A stretch of DNA of 64,000 bases from Roseivirga sp. E12 (GCF_017592825.1 NZ_JAGFMD010000001.1:1-64000), one strand, 5' to 3'; shown: positions 48,533 through 58,347, counted from the first letter of the stretch. The notes: a model not told the origin generated them from the letters alone. Program-made: numbers and translations.

Positions 48533-51103
48533 ATGAAATATTCAATCCGACTATTGGTGGTTCTTTTCTTAGTGATAGGCTTTAATGCTTACGCTCAAAT
48601 ACCACACCCTCGAGAAACTTTCGGTCATGAAGTAGGTGCTGACTATAAGTTGGCCGATTATGATCAAATGCTAGCGTATTACGATAAGCTGGCGGCCTCA
48701 ACAGATCGTGTTCAAATGATCGAAATTGGAAAATCCTCCATGGGCCGGCCGATCAAACTTGTTTTCATATCCAGTAAGGAAAACATGAAGCAACTGGATA
48801 AATGGAAAGAGATTTCTGAAAAGCTTTCCCGTGCCGAAATTACAGAAGAGGAGGCCAGAAGGCTTTCCAAAGAGGGAAAGGCCATTGTCTGGTTTGATGG
48901 TGGTATGCACGCTACTGAGCGTGCTCACGCTCAAATGACATCTGAGTTGATGTGGAAGATAGCTTCCGAAGAGTCGGATGAAATGAAAAAGATTAGAGAC
49001 GAGGTCATCAGCTTAGTCGTGCCAGTAATTAATCCTGATGGTGTAGACATTGTAGTTGATTGGTATAGAAAGACCTTGGGAACTCCATTCGAGAGTTCAG
49101 GGCCTCCGGTGTTATACCAGAAATATGTCGGTCATGATAATAACCGTGACTGGTTTATGAATAACATGCAGGAAACTAAAGTAATCACCAATGTCCTGTA
49201 CAATGAGTGGTATCCTCAGATCGTACACAATCATCACCAAACAGCACCAAGATGGGCGATGATTTTCTTGCCTCCTTTCCGTAGTCCTGTTAATCCTCAG
49301 ATACACCCAGGAATAACTACTTCGGTAAATCTTGTTGGAACCGCCATGGCACAACGATTTGCAATGGAGAAGAAACCAGGTGTGATCGCCAATGTAGGTT
49401 TTAGTATGTTCTGGAACGGAGGAATGAGAACAGCTCCCTATTATCACAATCAGATCGGTATTTTAACTGAGGTAGCGCAGCCAACACCTACTCCAACAAA
49501 TTATGATCCTGAGAGGAAGCCAGAAAACATAAGAGGTTTGCCTTCTGATGGTTCCGAGATTTTCTATCCTTATCCGTTCGAAGGCGGAGAGGTTAAATTC
49601 AGAGATGCCGTTGAATATATGATAACCGCTTCAATGGCGATTCTTGACTTGGCGGCTGATAAAAAGGATGAATTTTTATACAACATCTATAGCATGGGTC
49701 GAGATGCAATTACCAATGCTAATGGAAAAGGAGCTTTCGCCTATGTGATTCCAAAAGATCAGTACAATCCTTCTGAGGCGATCAACTTAACGAATGTTTT
49801 GATGCAGGGTGGACTGAAGGCTCATAGGGCAACAGAGACTTTTAGCGTCAATGGCAAAAACTATGAGGCCGGTTCAATCATATTTTATGGTGCTCAATCA
49901 TTCAGGCCTTTCTTGGCGGATTTAATGGAGGTTCAGGAATACCCTGACCAGTTTTTGTATCCAGGTGGGCCACCGCAGCCTCCTTATGATTTAGCGGGTT
50001 GGACACTTCCAATTCAGATGGGTGTTTCCGTTGATAGAATCGAGGAGGATTTTGTAGCGAAGGTTGATCCAATAAATGAGAAGATGACTCCTGACGCAGG
50101 CACTGTATCAGGTAACGCCCGCTATGGTTATGTGCTTTCTAACAAGGATAATCAAAGTGCAACTGCGATAAACAGACTTCAAAAAGCAGGGTATACTGTA
50201 AGTCAGTTCACCACCGATCAAGATGGTATTGAAGCGGGTTCGTTTTTAATTAGGTCAAAGCGCGGTTTGAACGATAAGGTGAAGGAATTGAGTAATGACT
50301 TGGGACTAGATTTTTCTGGTATTACGAAAAGGCCTACGGCAAATTATAACGAGTTGAGAAAGGTTAAAATTGGAATCTATAAATCTTGGCAAGCCAATAT
50401 GGATGAAGGTTGGAGTCGATGGATGCTCGAGCAATTTGAGTTTGACCTAGATACACTTCATAATGAGGATATTCAAAGCGGAAACTTGAGTCAGTATACG
50501 GCTATCCTTTTCCCTGATCAGAGACCAGCTGGAATCATGAACGGTAATTCGGCCAGAAGAGCTCCTGAAAAGTTTGTGGGAGGAATTGGTAAAGAAGGTG
50601 TTGCTGCCTTAGACGCCTATGCGACTGCGGGCGGGACTATTATCTTTTATGATAAAGCCAGTGATTTTGCGATCCAGCAGTTCAAATTGCCAGTAAAGAA
50701 TGTAACTGCAGGTATCAAGCCGAATGACTTCTTCATCCCTGGTTCTCTGGTACGAATGGATGTAGACAACAAGAACAGACTTGGGTTAGGAATGCCATCT
50801 CAGGTATCTGCTTCATTTAACCAAAGCCGCGCTTTTAAGATTGATGAGAATGCTGCTGGAGTTATGGAGGTGTCCAAATACGCAGGAGAAGATATTTTAA
50901 TGAGTGGATGGGCACTAGGAGAGGAGACTCACTTGGCCAATACATCCGCTATGGTTCATGTAAAGCGTGGCTCTGGAGATTTAGTAATGTTTGCCTTTAG
51001 ACCACAATTTAGAGGACAATCGAGAGGAACTTATCGAATGATATTTAATTCGATATTCATGGGTGCTGAGAAGAATAAAAACCCATTGTCAGATAAGAAA
51101 TAA
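48533..51103 (+). CDS. Secreted M14 family metallopeptidase, second copy
   Basis: An 856-residue protein with signal peptide MKYSIRLLVVLFLVIGFNAYA and a M14 domain (about 25-370): FDGGMHATERAHAQM (ligands His and Glu), VINPDGVDIV, QIVHNHHQTAPRW (ligand His) and IGILTEVAQPTPTP (catalytic Glu region). The substitution of HGxE by HATE is typical of the Bacteroidota subgroup. The C-terminal half (about 440-850) includes a GATase1-like region with LFPDQRPAGIM and AGGTIIFYD. The substrate is unknown. It converges with the gene at 51171 and the two share a strong terminator. Confidence 0.9.
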   Translation: MKYSIRLLVVLFLVIGFNAYAQIPHPRETFGHEVGADYKLADYDQMLAYYDKLAASTDRVQMIEIGKSSMGRPIKLVFISSKENMKQLDKWKEISEKLSRAEITEEEARRLSKEGKAIVWFDGGMHATERAHAQMTSELMWKIASEESDEMKKIRDEVISLVVPVINPDGVDIVVDWYRKTLGTPFESSGPPVLYQKYVGHDNNRDWFMNNMQETKVITNVLYNEWYPQIVHNHHQTAPRWAMIFLPPFRSPVNPQIHPGITTSVNLVGTAMAQRFAMEKKPGVIANVGFSMFWNGGMRTAPYYHNQIGILTEVAQPTPTPTNYDPERKPENIRGLPSDGSEIFYPYPFEGGEVKFRDAVEYMITASMAILDLAADKKDEFLYNIYSMGRDAITNANGKGAFAYVIPKDQYNPSEAINLTNVLMQGGLKAHRATETFSVNGKNYEAGSIIFYGAQSFRPFLADLMEVQEYPDQFLYPGGPPQPPYDLAGWTLPIQMGVSVDRIEEDFVAKVDPINEKMTPDAGTVSGNARYGYVLSNKDNQSATAINRLQKAGYTVSQFTTDQDGIEAGSFLIRSKRGLNDKVKELSNDLGLDFSGITKRPTANYNELRKVKIGIYKSWQANMDEGWSRWMLEQFEFDLDTLHNEDIQSGNLSQYTAILFPDQRPAGIMNGNSARRAPEKFVGGIGKEGVAALDAYATAGGTIIFYDKASDFAIQQFKLPVKNVTAGIKPNDFFIPGSLVRMDVDNKNRLGLGMPSQVSASFNQSRAFKIDENAAGVMEVSKYAGEDILMSGWALGEETHLANTSAMVHVKRGSGDLVMFAFRPQFRGQSRGTYRMIFNSIFMGAEKNKNPLSDKK

Positions 51104-51122
51104 CATTCAGAACATAATAAGC

Positions 51123-51162
51123 AAACAGAAAAGGCCCACCATTTGGTGGGCCTTTTCTGTTT
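51123..51162. terminator. Strong bidirectional terminator
   Basis: An 18-bp perfect stem, AAACAGAAAAGGCCCACC and its complement, surrounds a four-base ATTT loop. It separates the converging M14 and HTH/LamG-like genes. Confidence 0.95.
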
Positions 51163-51170
51163 AAGACCCT

Positions 51171-52409
51171 TCAATTAAAGTCTTCAAAGAAGATAGTTTT
51201 CTGGTTATTCGAGAGCTTGGCGTAATCGAGCTCTCCGGCACCTTCAAAGCGAAATTTGAAGCCAACTATATCTCCAATGTTGGTTTCATATGGTTGGGTA
51301 AAGATCAGCTCTTGATTAAGTAAGTAATGAGCCATTCCCTTAGATACTTCAAGCCGGAAGTCATTCCATTGAGTAGCTTCTATTCCAAAAGAAGAGAGGT
51401 CGTTTTCTTTTCCCGAGTGAGATTCACCCGAGGTAATAAGATATAAGTCGCTAGTGCAGCCGGGAATGGAAAATGGCGTCAGAAACACGCCATCTTTTGC
51501 ATGGACAAGCACTTGTACGCGTTGGCAGATGCCATTACTCTTTTTGTACGTGTTTCTAAAGCGTGTTTCAAAAACAAAGTCATCGCTAGCTGTGCTTTCG
51601 AAATCATCAAAAAAGTGATAGGTCAATAAGTCAACAGATTCACTGTCTTCATCATGAATTTCTTTTAATAAGCCCTCGGTAAGACGAATACGACCATTTG
51701 TCGATAACTCATGGTTGTATAAATACCTAGGGGAGTCAGAATGGTTAATTGTTGCCATCCAACCATCAGTGCGAATGTGTAGGTCTTGCTCTTTGAGAAT
51801 ACGATTGTTTGCAAGGAGCTTGGCTTTGAAGTAACCAGGGTAATAGTATATGCCTGTGGCAGCTTCTTTATTGGGGTCTATGCTAAAAGTTAGCTTTTCG
51901 TTCCATGATTGTTGGATTGTAGCCTCTTCGACTTCATTGTCTCCAAAGTCATAGGTAAAAACTACTGAGTTGGGTAATCCCAAAGTCACTGGTTCAGCTC
52001 CGAATTTCACTTGTGATAAATCAATAGGCTTAGAGCGTTGTGAAAAACTGACAATGGCTACTGTAGTCAAAGCAAGTGCTATAAGAATGACAACGGGTCT
52101 TAAGTTGATCGATGGTTTAGATTTCGGTTTAGGAGCTGCCGAAAACTGTTCACTATTTTTCAGGTCGCTCCAATTATCATAGCCTATGAATTTGGCTAGA
52201 GCATTAAGAGTAGAAATACTCGGTTCACTCGAATAGTTGACTTTTCCCCACACCCGCTTTAAGGTAGTGACACTTAATTTGACTCCGGTCTCATCAAAGA
52301 TTCGATCGCTCAGTAGATCAAAGTCTTGGTTTTGCCATAAATCATTGGAAATCCAGCCTAACTTCTTCTCAATCCTTCTTAGACAATATTTGAGTAACTC
52401 TCTATTCAT
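51171..52409 (-). CDS. Transmembrane protein with N-terminal HTH-like and LamG-like C-terminal domain
   Basis: A 412-residue protein. The N-terminal domain (about 1-85; LLSDRIFDETGVKLSVTTLKRVWGKV, SISTLNALAKFIGYDNWSDLK) is a DNA-binding-like fold found in several Bacteroidota regulators. A single helix LRPVVILIALALTTVAIVSF (near 105-125) anchors it. The rest is extracellular: a PKD-like region (NSVVFTYDFGDNEVEEATI) and a LamG-like C-terminus (DFRLEVSKGMAHYLLNQELIF, EFAKLSNNQKTIFF-type end). It may sense a carbohydrate outside and regulate transcription. It is divergent from a LamG-like secreted protein at 52538. Confidence 0.75.
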   Translation of the reverse strand: MNRELLKYCLRRIEKKLGWISNDLWQNQDFDLLSDRIFDETGVKLSVTTLKRVWGKVNYSSEPSISTLNALAKFIGYDNWSDLKNSEQFSAAPKPKSKPSINLRPVVILIALALTTVAIVSFSQRSKPIDLSQVKFGAEPVTLGLPNSVVFTYDFGDNEVEEATIQQSWNEKLTFSIDPNKEAATGIYYYPGYFKAKLLANNRILKEQDLHIRTDGWMATINHSDSPRYLYNHELSTNGRIRLTEGLLKEIHDEDSESVDLLTYHFFDDFESTASDDFVFETRFRNTYKKSNGICQRVQVLVHAKDGVFLTPFSIPGCTSDLYLITSGESHSGKENDLSSFGIEATQWNDFRLEVSKGMAHYLLNQELIFTQPYETNIGDIVGFKFRFEGAGELDYAKLSNNQKTIFFEDFN

Positions 52410-52537
52410 AGATGATAACAAATGTAAGTACTGAAGATACGTGAATTAGGTTGCACAGCTTTGAACAGAGTTGCACGGAGATTTTTTAGTCGATGGAGAG
52501 TGATACTCGTCTAGAGAGAGAAACCATTAATAAGATT

Positions 52538-53647
52538 ATGCAACAACGTTTTCAAATTACGCTTTTAATATGCTTGACTCTTTCATCACTTTCAGTCGCA
52601 CAAGAATATAAAATGAGCCCCGAATTATGGGATGTGACAGGAGCAGGTCATGTGTTCGAGACATTCGAGGGAAAGCAAAGTCTCTATCTGTTTAGAAGCA
52701 GGGCTAACCTTAAGACAGAGGTTGAATTTTTAAATGGAATTATCGAGTATGATATTTTTGTTACCGAAAGAAGAGGCTTCCCAGGGGTAAGGTTCAGGAT
52801 TCAAGATGCTGGGAACTTCGAGGAGTTCTATATTCGTCCACACCAATCAGGAAACCCAGATGCAAATCAGTATACTCCGGTTTTCAATGGACTAACGGGT
52901 TGGCAGCTGTACTATGGCTCAAGATATGCAGCGCCAGTGACTTACAAGATGAATGCTTGGAATCATATCAAACTGGTGATTGTAAATAGCGAGGCTGAGG
53001 TTTATATCAATGATATGGAGCAACCCGCACTTTATATAGCAGAGCTTAAAAGAGATCCCGCTTCCGGAAGTATCGGGTTTAACGGTGGAGGGCCTTCTCC
53101 ATTTCATGTTGCTGACCTTAAAATCACTAAGGTTGGCAATCCGGTGCTCAAAAGTAAGCGAACGCCCATGCCAGATTTAGAAGAAGGTGTTATAAGGTCT
53201 TGGCAAGTTTCAAATAGTTTTCCGGAAAAGAAGGTTGATGGTGTTTTTCAACTTGGGAGAGATCAAAAGCAAGGACTGACTTGGGAGAACATTGATTCAG
53301 AATTTCCTGGATACGCCAATTTGGCTCGCTTTGCAAAAATCAATGCTCAAAACAATACAACCTTTGCCAAGGTGATTATCACCTCTGACAAAGAGCAAGT
53401 GAGGAAGCTGACTTACGGTTTTAGTGACCGTGTTAGAGTTTACCTGAACGACAAAATACTGGCTGGAGGTAATGATAGGTTCACTTCTAGAGATTATCGC
53501 TTTTTAGGTACTATGGGGTATTTCGATGAGGTCTATTTGCCTCTGAAAAAGGGTAAAAATGAATTGTGGGTTGCTGTTACAGAGAATTTCGGAGGATGGG
53601 CCGTAATGGCCAGATTTGATAATCAAGAGGGGATTAAAGTAGATTAG
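52538..53647 (+). CDS. Secreted LamG/DUF1080-like protein
   Basis: A 369-residue secreted protein (signal MQQRFQITLLICLTLSSLSVAQ, start at 52538; the upstream in-frame start at 52493 adds a non-signal segment). The first half (about 30-200) has a LamG/DUF1080-like jelly roll: VTGAGHVFETFEGKQSLYLF, NGIIEYDIFVTERRGFPGVRFRI and AWNHIKLVIVNSEAEVYIND. The second half may be another beta domain (FSDRVRVYLNDKIL). It could bind or hydrolyse a glycan; no catalytic residue is identified. Probably regulated by the divergent transmembrane protein at 51171. Confidence 0.75.
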   Translation: MQQRFQITLLICLTLSSLSVAQEYKMSPELWDVTGAGHVFETFEGKQSLYLFRSRANLKTEVEFLNGIIEYDIFVTERRGFPGVRFRIQDAGNFEEFYIRPHQSGNPDANQYTPVFNGLTGWQLYYGSRYAAPVTYKMNAWNHIKLVIVNSEAEVYINDMEQPALYIAELKRDPASGSIGFNGGGPSPFHVADLKITKVGNPVLKSKRTPMPDLEEGVIRSWQVSNSFPEKKVDGVFQLGRDQKQGLTWENIDSEFPGYANLARFAKINAQNNTTFAKVIITSDKEQVRKLTYGFSDRVRVYLNDKILAGGNDRFTSRDYRFLGTMGYFDEVYLPLKKGKNELWVAVTENFGGWAVMARFDNQEGIKVD

Positions 53648-53662
53648 GTTCCCGATTCAAAG

Positions 53663-53685
53663 AAGGGAGGCTTTTGGCCTCCCTT
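53663..53685. terminator. Terminator between converging genes
   Basis: AAGGGAGGC and GCCTCCCTT form a perfect 9-bp stem around TTTTG, followed by TTAT. It lies 16 bases after the LamG-like gene stop and faces the small gene at 53714. Confidence 0.85.
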
Positions 53686-53713
53686 TATATCTAATAGAAT
53701 TTTGATTAATCCA

Positions 53714-53989
53714 CTATGCGATGGCCATGAGGCCTATCTTTACTATTAGCACTGATACTATTAAAATCAGTATATCTATTTTTCTTTCTTGAGCTATATC
53801 CTTTCTTAACCAAGCTTTGAACTTTGCCGCTCTTGACGGTGAAATATTTGATTGCTTCAACTCCAAATTTGAGTGTTCAAAGCGCTTCACAGACCCTTTG
53901 TGCAAAAACGATTTATTCCTTCTCGTATTGAGAAGAGATTGGTTCGAATTGTGAGTACTAAATGCCCCTGTTGACGTAATTGCTCCCAT
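53714..53989 (-). CDS. Small tail-anchored basic protein, paralogue 1
   Basis: A 91-residue protein: basic soluble part (MGAITSTGAFSTHNSNQSLL, NTRRNKSFLHKGSVKRF, RAAKFKAWLRKDIAQERK) followed by a C-terminal helix IDILILIVSVLIVKIGLMAI, so tail-anchored with the N-terminus inside. It shares design with the gene at 54107, including the K/R-rich stretch before the helix. No family is recognised. The two genes lie in tandem, both minus-strand, 117 bases apart. Confidence 0.65.
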   Translation of the reverse strand: MGAITSTGAFSTHNSNQSLLNTRRNKSFLHKGSVKRFEHSNLELKQSNISPSRAAKFKAWLRKDIAQERKIDILILIVSVLIVKIGLMAIA

Positions 53990-54106
53990 AACTTTAAATT
54001 TAATTTCTATTTGTTTTTACGCAATAGAGAGCGATTTGTTGCCATTTTTAAAGTAAAACTTACTGATATAATAGTAAAACTATCAATTAGCCATTTTGAC
54101 CCACTT

Positions 54107-54388
54107 TTAAAGAAGAAAAAGAAGGCTAATCACAAGGGTAATTGAGAACATAAATGCCACTGTCATTTTGATCTTTCGGGCCTTTCGCTCGGCACGTAGT
54201 TTGGCTCTGAGCTTTCTCATATAAGCCGGTGTCGCTTTTTTGAAACTATACTTCCGATAAGCACTGATCGGCTTGCCTTTGAATGCATTGTGCTCTTTGA
54301 TGTTAAAGGCACCAGTGCTTTTTCTCAATAATGCGCGATTAGAACGAAGGCTCTTGATCGCAGCTAACATAAATCCTGCTCCATTCAT
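54107..54388 (-). CDS. Small tail-anchored basic protein, paralogue 2
   Basis: A 93-residue protein with a Lys/Arg-rich body (LRSNRALLRKSTGAFNIKEH, FKGKPISAYRKYSFKKATPA, MRKLRAKLRAERKARKIK) and a C-terminal hydrophobic segment MTVAFMFSITLVISLLFLL. NRALLRKSTGAFNIKEHNAF parallels NQSLLNTRRNKSFLHKGSVK of the neighbour, so they are probable duplicates. The function is unknown; tail-anchored basic proteins can bind nucleic acid or membrane surfaces. A 14-bp palindrome is 12 bases upstream. Confidence 0.65.
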   Translation of the reverse strand: MNGAGFMLAAIKSLRSNRALLRKSTGAFNIKEHNAFKGKPISAYRKYSFKKATPAYMRKLRAKLRAERKARKIKMTVAFMFSITLVISLLFLL

Positions 54389-54399
54389 AATTTTAATAT

Positions 54400-54413
54400 C
54401 TAGGTATACCTAG
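54400..54413. promoter_or_regulatory. Palindrome before the tail-anchored gene
   Basis: CTAGGTATACCTAG is a perfect 14-bp palindrome 12 bases upstream of the minus-strand start at 54388. It could be an operator or an mRNA 5' structure. No matching regulator is evident. Confidence 0.4.
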
Positions 54414-54626
54414 TTAATCGCGGAAATAGAGCCCTCTGTTCAAGATTCTGAATGAGAGGAATTAGACAAGGTTAATCGGGGTTGGTACTCCTCACTATAT
54501 TAAAGTTGAGTGACCTTGCTATTCTTACTAAGTAGTAATATCTACTATGCTAGAATATCCAGATGAGCAGAGTCGATTTTAGAAACGAATGATGGAGTGG
54601 TGTTTAGAAATTTCGAAAATTAAAGT

Positions 54627-55946
54627 CTAATGCGTTTCTAAAACCATTTCCGGTTCCTGAACATCCACAGTTCCATTTTCATTGATGGACCGCAGAGTCA
54701 CTTCTTTCAATTCATTAATCAGCAGTGGATCGTATTTTGCAGATACGCGCACATAGTTCTCAGTGAAGCCATGCATCATGTCGTCTTCGATGTCATTTTC
54801 AAACAGAACAGTTCTGGTGGTGCCTAATTGAGATTCATAAAACTGACGTCTTTTCTTTTCAGAAAGTATGCGAAGCATTTTCGAACGTTCTTGCCTTTCT
54901 TTCAAAGGAACTACATCACCCATTTCGGCAGCTGTAGTATTGGCTCTTTCGGAATAGCTAAACACATGAAGATAGGAGATAGGTAGCTCATTTAAGAAGT
55001 TATAAGTCTCCAAGAAGTCATCATGGCTCTCTCCTGGAAAACCAACAATTACATCGACACCAATGCAGCAATCAGGCATTAACTGCTTGATTTTGTTTAC
55101 TCTATCTTCGTAAAGCTCACGCAAATACCTTCTACGCATCACACGCAGGACTTTATTGCTACCTGACTGTAATGGTATATGGAAGTGAGGCACGAAACGA
55201 TTGGAGTGACTTGTATAATCAATGATTTCGTTTGTCAACAGGTTTGGTTCAATCGAGGAGATACGAATTCTGTCAATACCCTCAACTTGATCAATAGATT
55301 TCACCAAGTCAACGAAACGTTCTTCACGTTTGCCGTCTACGATCCCAAAATCTCCAATGTTGACTCCTGTTAGTACTACTTCTTTAACATCAGTGTTAGC
55401 AATCTCTTTAGCGGATTGAATGATGTTGTCAATGGTGTCACTTCGACTCTTGCCTCGAGCAAGAGGTATGGTACAGAATGCACAATGGTAGTTACATCCG
55501 TCTTGAACCTTGAGGAAGGTTCTTGTGCGATCATTGATAGAGTAAGCGTTGTTAAAGGCTTTGGCCTCTTTGACTTCCGATGCCAATACTTTGGCTTCAG
55601 GCGTTTTCACGAAGCCATCAAGTAATTCTAAAAGCCTAAATTTTTCGGCAGCACCCAAAACGGCATCCACTCCTTTTATCTCAGAGATTTCTTTCGGCTT
55701 TAACTGAGCATAGCATCCAATAATGGCTACATACCCGTCAGGGTTAATCTTTTGAGCTTCCTTGACAATTTTCTTACACTTCTTGTCGGCATTTTCGGTA
55801 ACGCTACACGTGTTGATGATGAAAATGTCTGGAGTATCTGAAAAAGGAACTTTTGCATAGCCCTTCTCCTCGAAACCTCTCGCAATGGTAGAGGTTTCAG
55901 AAAAATTCAGTTTACAACCGAGGGTATAGAAGGCTACTTTTTTCAT
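54627..55946 (-). CDS. mtaB: tRNA t6A37 methylthiotransferase MtaB
   Basis: A 439-residue radical-SAM enzyme. The N-terminal UPF0004 domain (KKVAFYTLGCKLNFSETSTIARGF, INTCSVTENADKKCKK, IIGCYAQLKP) supplies three Cys for one 4Fe-4S cluster, and the radical-SAM motif VQDGCNYHCAFCTIPLARGKSRS (CxxxCxxC) supplies the other. GVDVIVGFPGE and a TRAM-like C-terminus complete it. It converts t6A37 to ms2t6A37 in tRNAs reading ANN codons. Start at the Met for MKKVAFYTLGCK (55946) rather than 7 codons upstream. Confidence 0.93.
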   Translation of the reverse strand: MKKVAFYTLGCKLNFSETSTIARGFEEKGYAKVPFSDTPDIFIINTCSVTENADKKCKKIVKEAQKINPDGYVAIIGCYAQLKPKEISEIKGVDAVLGAAEKFRLLELLDGFVKTPEAKVLASEVKEAKAFNNAYSINDRTRTFLKVQDGCNYHCAFCTIPLARGKSRSDTIDNIIQSAKEIANTDVKEVVLTGVNIGDFGIVDGKREERFVDLVKSIDQVEGIDRIRISSIEPNLLTNEIIDYTSHSNRFVPHFHIPLQSGSNKVLRVMRRRYLRELYEDRVNKIKQLMPDCCIGVDVIVGFPGESHDDFLETYNFLNELPISYLHVFSYSERANTTAAEMGDVVPLKERQERSKMLRILSEKKRRQFYESQLGTTRTVLFENDIEDDMMHGFTENYVRVSAKYDPLLINELKEVTLRSINENGTVDVQEPEMVLETH

Positions 55947-56144
55947 TTCTGTTCTAACAAGGCGCAAAGCTAGTAAAAAACATGCTTTTACCCATGATCA
56001 GGTTCGAAACCCATTCTTATCCCAAATATTGAGTTTCTCAACGTATTGGATTTAAATGAGGGGTGTTTTGAGTGGATTTGTTGTAAAATCTTAATTTTCG
56101 GGAATAAAATTGAAGTGATTTCGATGTGAATTACGTAAAACTGT

Positions 56145-56152
56145 TAATTTTG
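56145..56152 (+). promoter_or_regulatory. Candidate -7 element of glnN
   Basis: TAATTTTG matches the TAnnTTTG -7 consensus of Bacteroidota and lies 32 bases upstream of the glnN ATG. The -33 element is not clear. Confidence 0.4.
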
Positions 56153-56184
56153 AACTCAAATTTAACCCAAATAATCAACAAGAC

Positions 56185-58347
56185 ATGTCGAATCAACGCC
56201 AACGCGCATTAAATGTAGTCCAAAATAGGACCACAGACAGAGTTATTGCGCCTTCGAACAAAATATCGGACTTCTATGCCGATGATGTTTTCAATAAGGA
56301 CAAGATGCGTTCTGCCCTTGCGCCAGATACTTTTAAAAAGGTACAAAGTGCAATAGATAAAGGCAGAAAAATTGATGTAGACACTGCTAATGAAATAGCA
56401 TCTGCAGTCAAAACTTGGGCTTTATCTAAAGGAGTTACTCACTATACGCACTGGTTTCAACCATTGACTGGTTCTACTGCTGAAAAGCACGATTCATTCT
56501 TTGATGCTCATAAAGGAGTAGAGGTTTTAAAAGGTTCAGCATTGATTCAACAAGAACCTGATGCATCTTCTTTTCCGAATGGTGGTATCCGTTCGACTTT
56601 TGAAGCACGTGGTTATACTGCTTGGGACCCAAGTTCGCCAATCTTCATTTGGGGACGTACCCTTTGTATCCCGACAATCTTCGTTTCATATACCGGAGAA
56701 GCACTTGATTACAAAGCGCCATTGTTGAAGGCTGTCGAGGCAGTTGACAAGGTAGCTACTAAGGTTTGCCAACTTTTCGATAGAAATGTTAATAGGGTAA
56801 GCGCATCTCTAGGTTGCGAGCAAGAATACTTTGTGGTAGACAGAGCTTTATACAATGCAAGACCTGATTTAGTTATGGCGGGTAGAACTGTCTTTGGTCA
56901 TCACCCAGCAAGAGGCCAGCAGTTAGACGATCACTATTTCGGTTCAATTCCGAGTAGGGTTTATAACTATATGAAAGATTTTGAGATTGAGTGTCTTAAA
57001 TTGGGTATTCCAGTTTCTACGCGTCACAATGAAGTGGCACCTTCTCAATTTGAGGTAGCACCACTTTTTGAAGACATCAACGTGGCTACAGATCACAACT
57101 CCCTGATGATGGATGTTATGGATCGTGTTGCCGAAAAGCACTCACTTAAGGTGCTCTTCCATGAAAAGCCATTTGCGGGTCTAAATGGTAGTGGAAAGCA
57201 TAACAACTGGTCTTTGATCACTTCTACAGGAGTGAATGTATTTCAGCCGAGTTCTAGTGCTAGAGAAAACCTTCAGTTTTTAACCTTCTTAGTAAATACT
57301 GTGAAGGCGATACATGACAATGCTGGCTTATTAAGAGCAAGTATTGCTTCTGCCGGTAATGATCACAGGTTAGGAGCAAATGAAGCACCTCCAGCCATCA
57401 TGTCTGTTTTTTTAGGTTCAGAATTAACGACTGTTTTAGACTCACTGGAAAGTAACGGTAATCTGAAAGTTGACAAGGGGGATAACATGTATATGAAATT
57501 GGGTATCGATAAGATTCCTGAAATTATCCTTGATAACACCGATAGGAACAGGACATCTCCATTTGCCTTTACTGGAAATAAATTCGAGTTCAGAGCTGTT
57601 GGATCGGATCAAAATGTAGCCGAGCCGATGACAGTCTTGAACCTGATCATGGCTAAGCAATTGAAAGAGTTTCATGCGGCTGTTAGTGCTCAGGTAGATA
57701 AAGGAGAGGACAAGAAGATTGCGATTGTTAATGTCTTAAGAGAATATATTAAGGCTTCTAAGGCTGTTCGATTTGAGGGTGATGGTTATTCTGATGGTTG
57801 GGCTCAAGAAGCTGAGAAAAGAGGCTTGCCTAATGTAAAGGATTCCGTTAGAGCATTGGACGCTTACGTGGCTGATGAGGCTAAAGCGACTTTTGAGGAG
57901 TTTGGTGTGATGACAGGTATTGAGCTTGATGCGCGTCATGAGATCCAGCTTGAGAATTACATTATGAAGATCCAAATTGAGGCAAGGTTAATTAGTGAGC
58001 TAGGTATGACTCAAGTTGTTCCTGCAGCATTGAAGTATCAGAACAAGCTAATGGATAATGCAAAAGGGTTGAAGGAATTTGGTTTGGATAACTCTCATGT
58101 GAAATCTGTATTGGATAAAGTGAATAAACATGTTGCAGTTATTCAGTCAAATATTTTGGCAATGAATGGCGAAAGAGGTGAGGTTAATCTAATTGAAGAA
58201 ACACATGAAAAAGCTCAGGCATACTGTGACAGAATCAAAGCGAAATATTTCGATGTGATTAGAGAATCGGTGGATAAGCTAGAGATTATTCTGGATGACG
58301 AAGATTGGCCACTCTTAAAGTATAGAGAAATGTTATTCTTGAGATAA
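56185..58347 (+). CDS. glnN: Glutamine synthetase type III
   Basis: A 720-residue GSIII. Family motifs include KGVTHYTHWFQPLTGSTAEKHDSF, SLGCEQEYFVVDRAL, RHNEVAPSQFEVAPLFED, FAGLNGSGKHNNWSL and RTSPFAFTGNKFEFRAVGS, which hold the Mg/ATP and ammonia-site residues. GSIII forms dodecamers and makes glutamine from glutamate and ammonia; this is the typical type in Bacteroidota. It is monocistronic with a clear terminator. Confidence 0.97.
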   Translation: MSNQRQRALNVVQNRTTDRVIAPSNKISDFYADDVFNKDKMRSALAPDTFKKVQSAIDKGRKIDVDTANEIASAVKTWALSKGVTHYTHWFQPLTGSTAEKHDSFFDAHKGVEVLKGSALIQQEPDASSFPNGGIRSTFEARGYTAWDPSSPIFIWGRTLCIPTIFVSYTGEALDYKAPLLKAVEAVDKVATKVCQLFDRNVNRVSASLGCEQEYFVVDRALYNARPDLVMAGRTVFGHHPARGQQLDDHYFGSIPSRVYNYMKDFEIECLKLGIPVSTRHNEVAPSQFEVAPLFEDINVATDHNSLMMDVMDRVAEKHSLKVLFHEKPFAGLNGSGKHNNWSLITSTGVNVFQPSSSARENLQFLTFLVNTVKAIHDNAGLLRASIASAGNDHRLGANEAPPAIMSVFLGSELTTVLDSLESNGNLKVDKGDNMYMKLGIDKIPEIILDNTDRNRTSPFAFTGNKFEFRAVGSDQNVAEPMTVLNLIMAKQLKEFHAAVSAQVDKGEDKKIAIVNVLREYIKASKAVRFEGDGYSDGWAQEAEKRGLPNVKDSVRALDAYVADEAKATFEEFGVMTGIELDARHEIQLENYIMKIQIEARLISELGMTQVVPAALKYQNKLMDNAKGLKEFGLDNSHVKSVLDKVNKHVAVIQSNILAMNGERGEVNLIEETHEKAQAYCDRIKAKYFDVIRESVDKLEIILDDEDWPLLKYREMLFLR

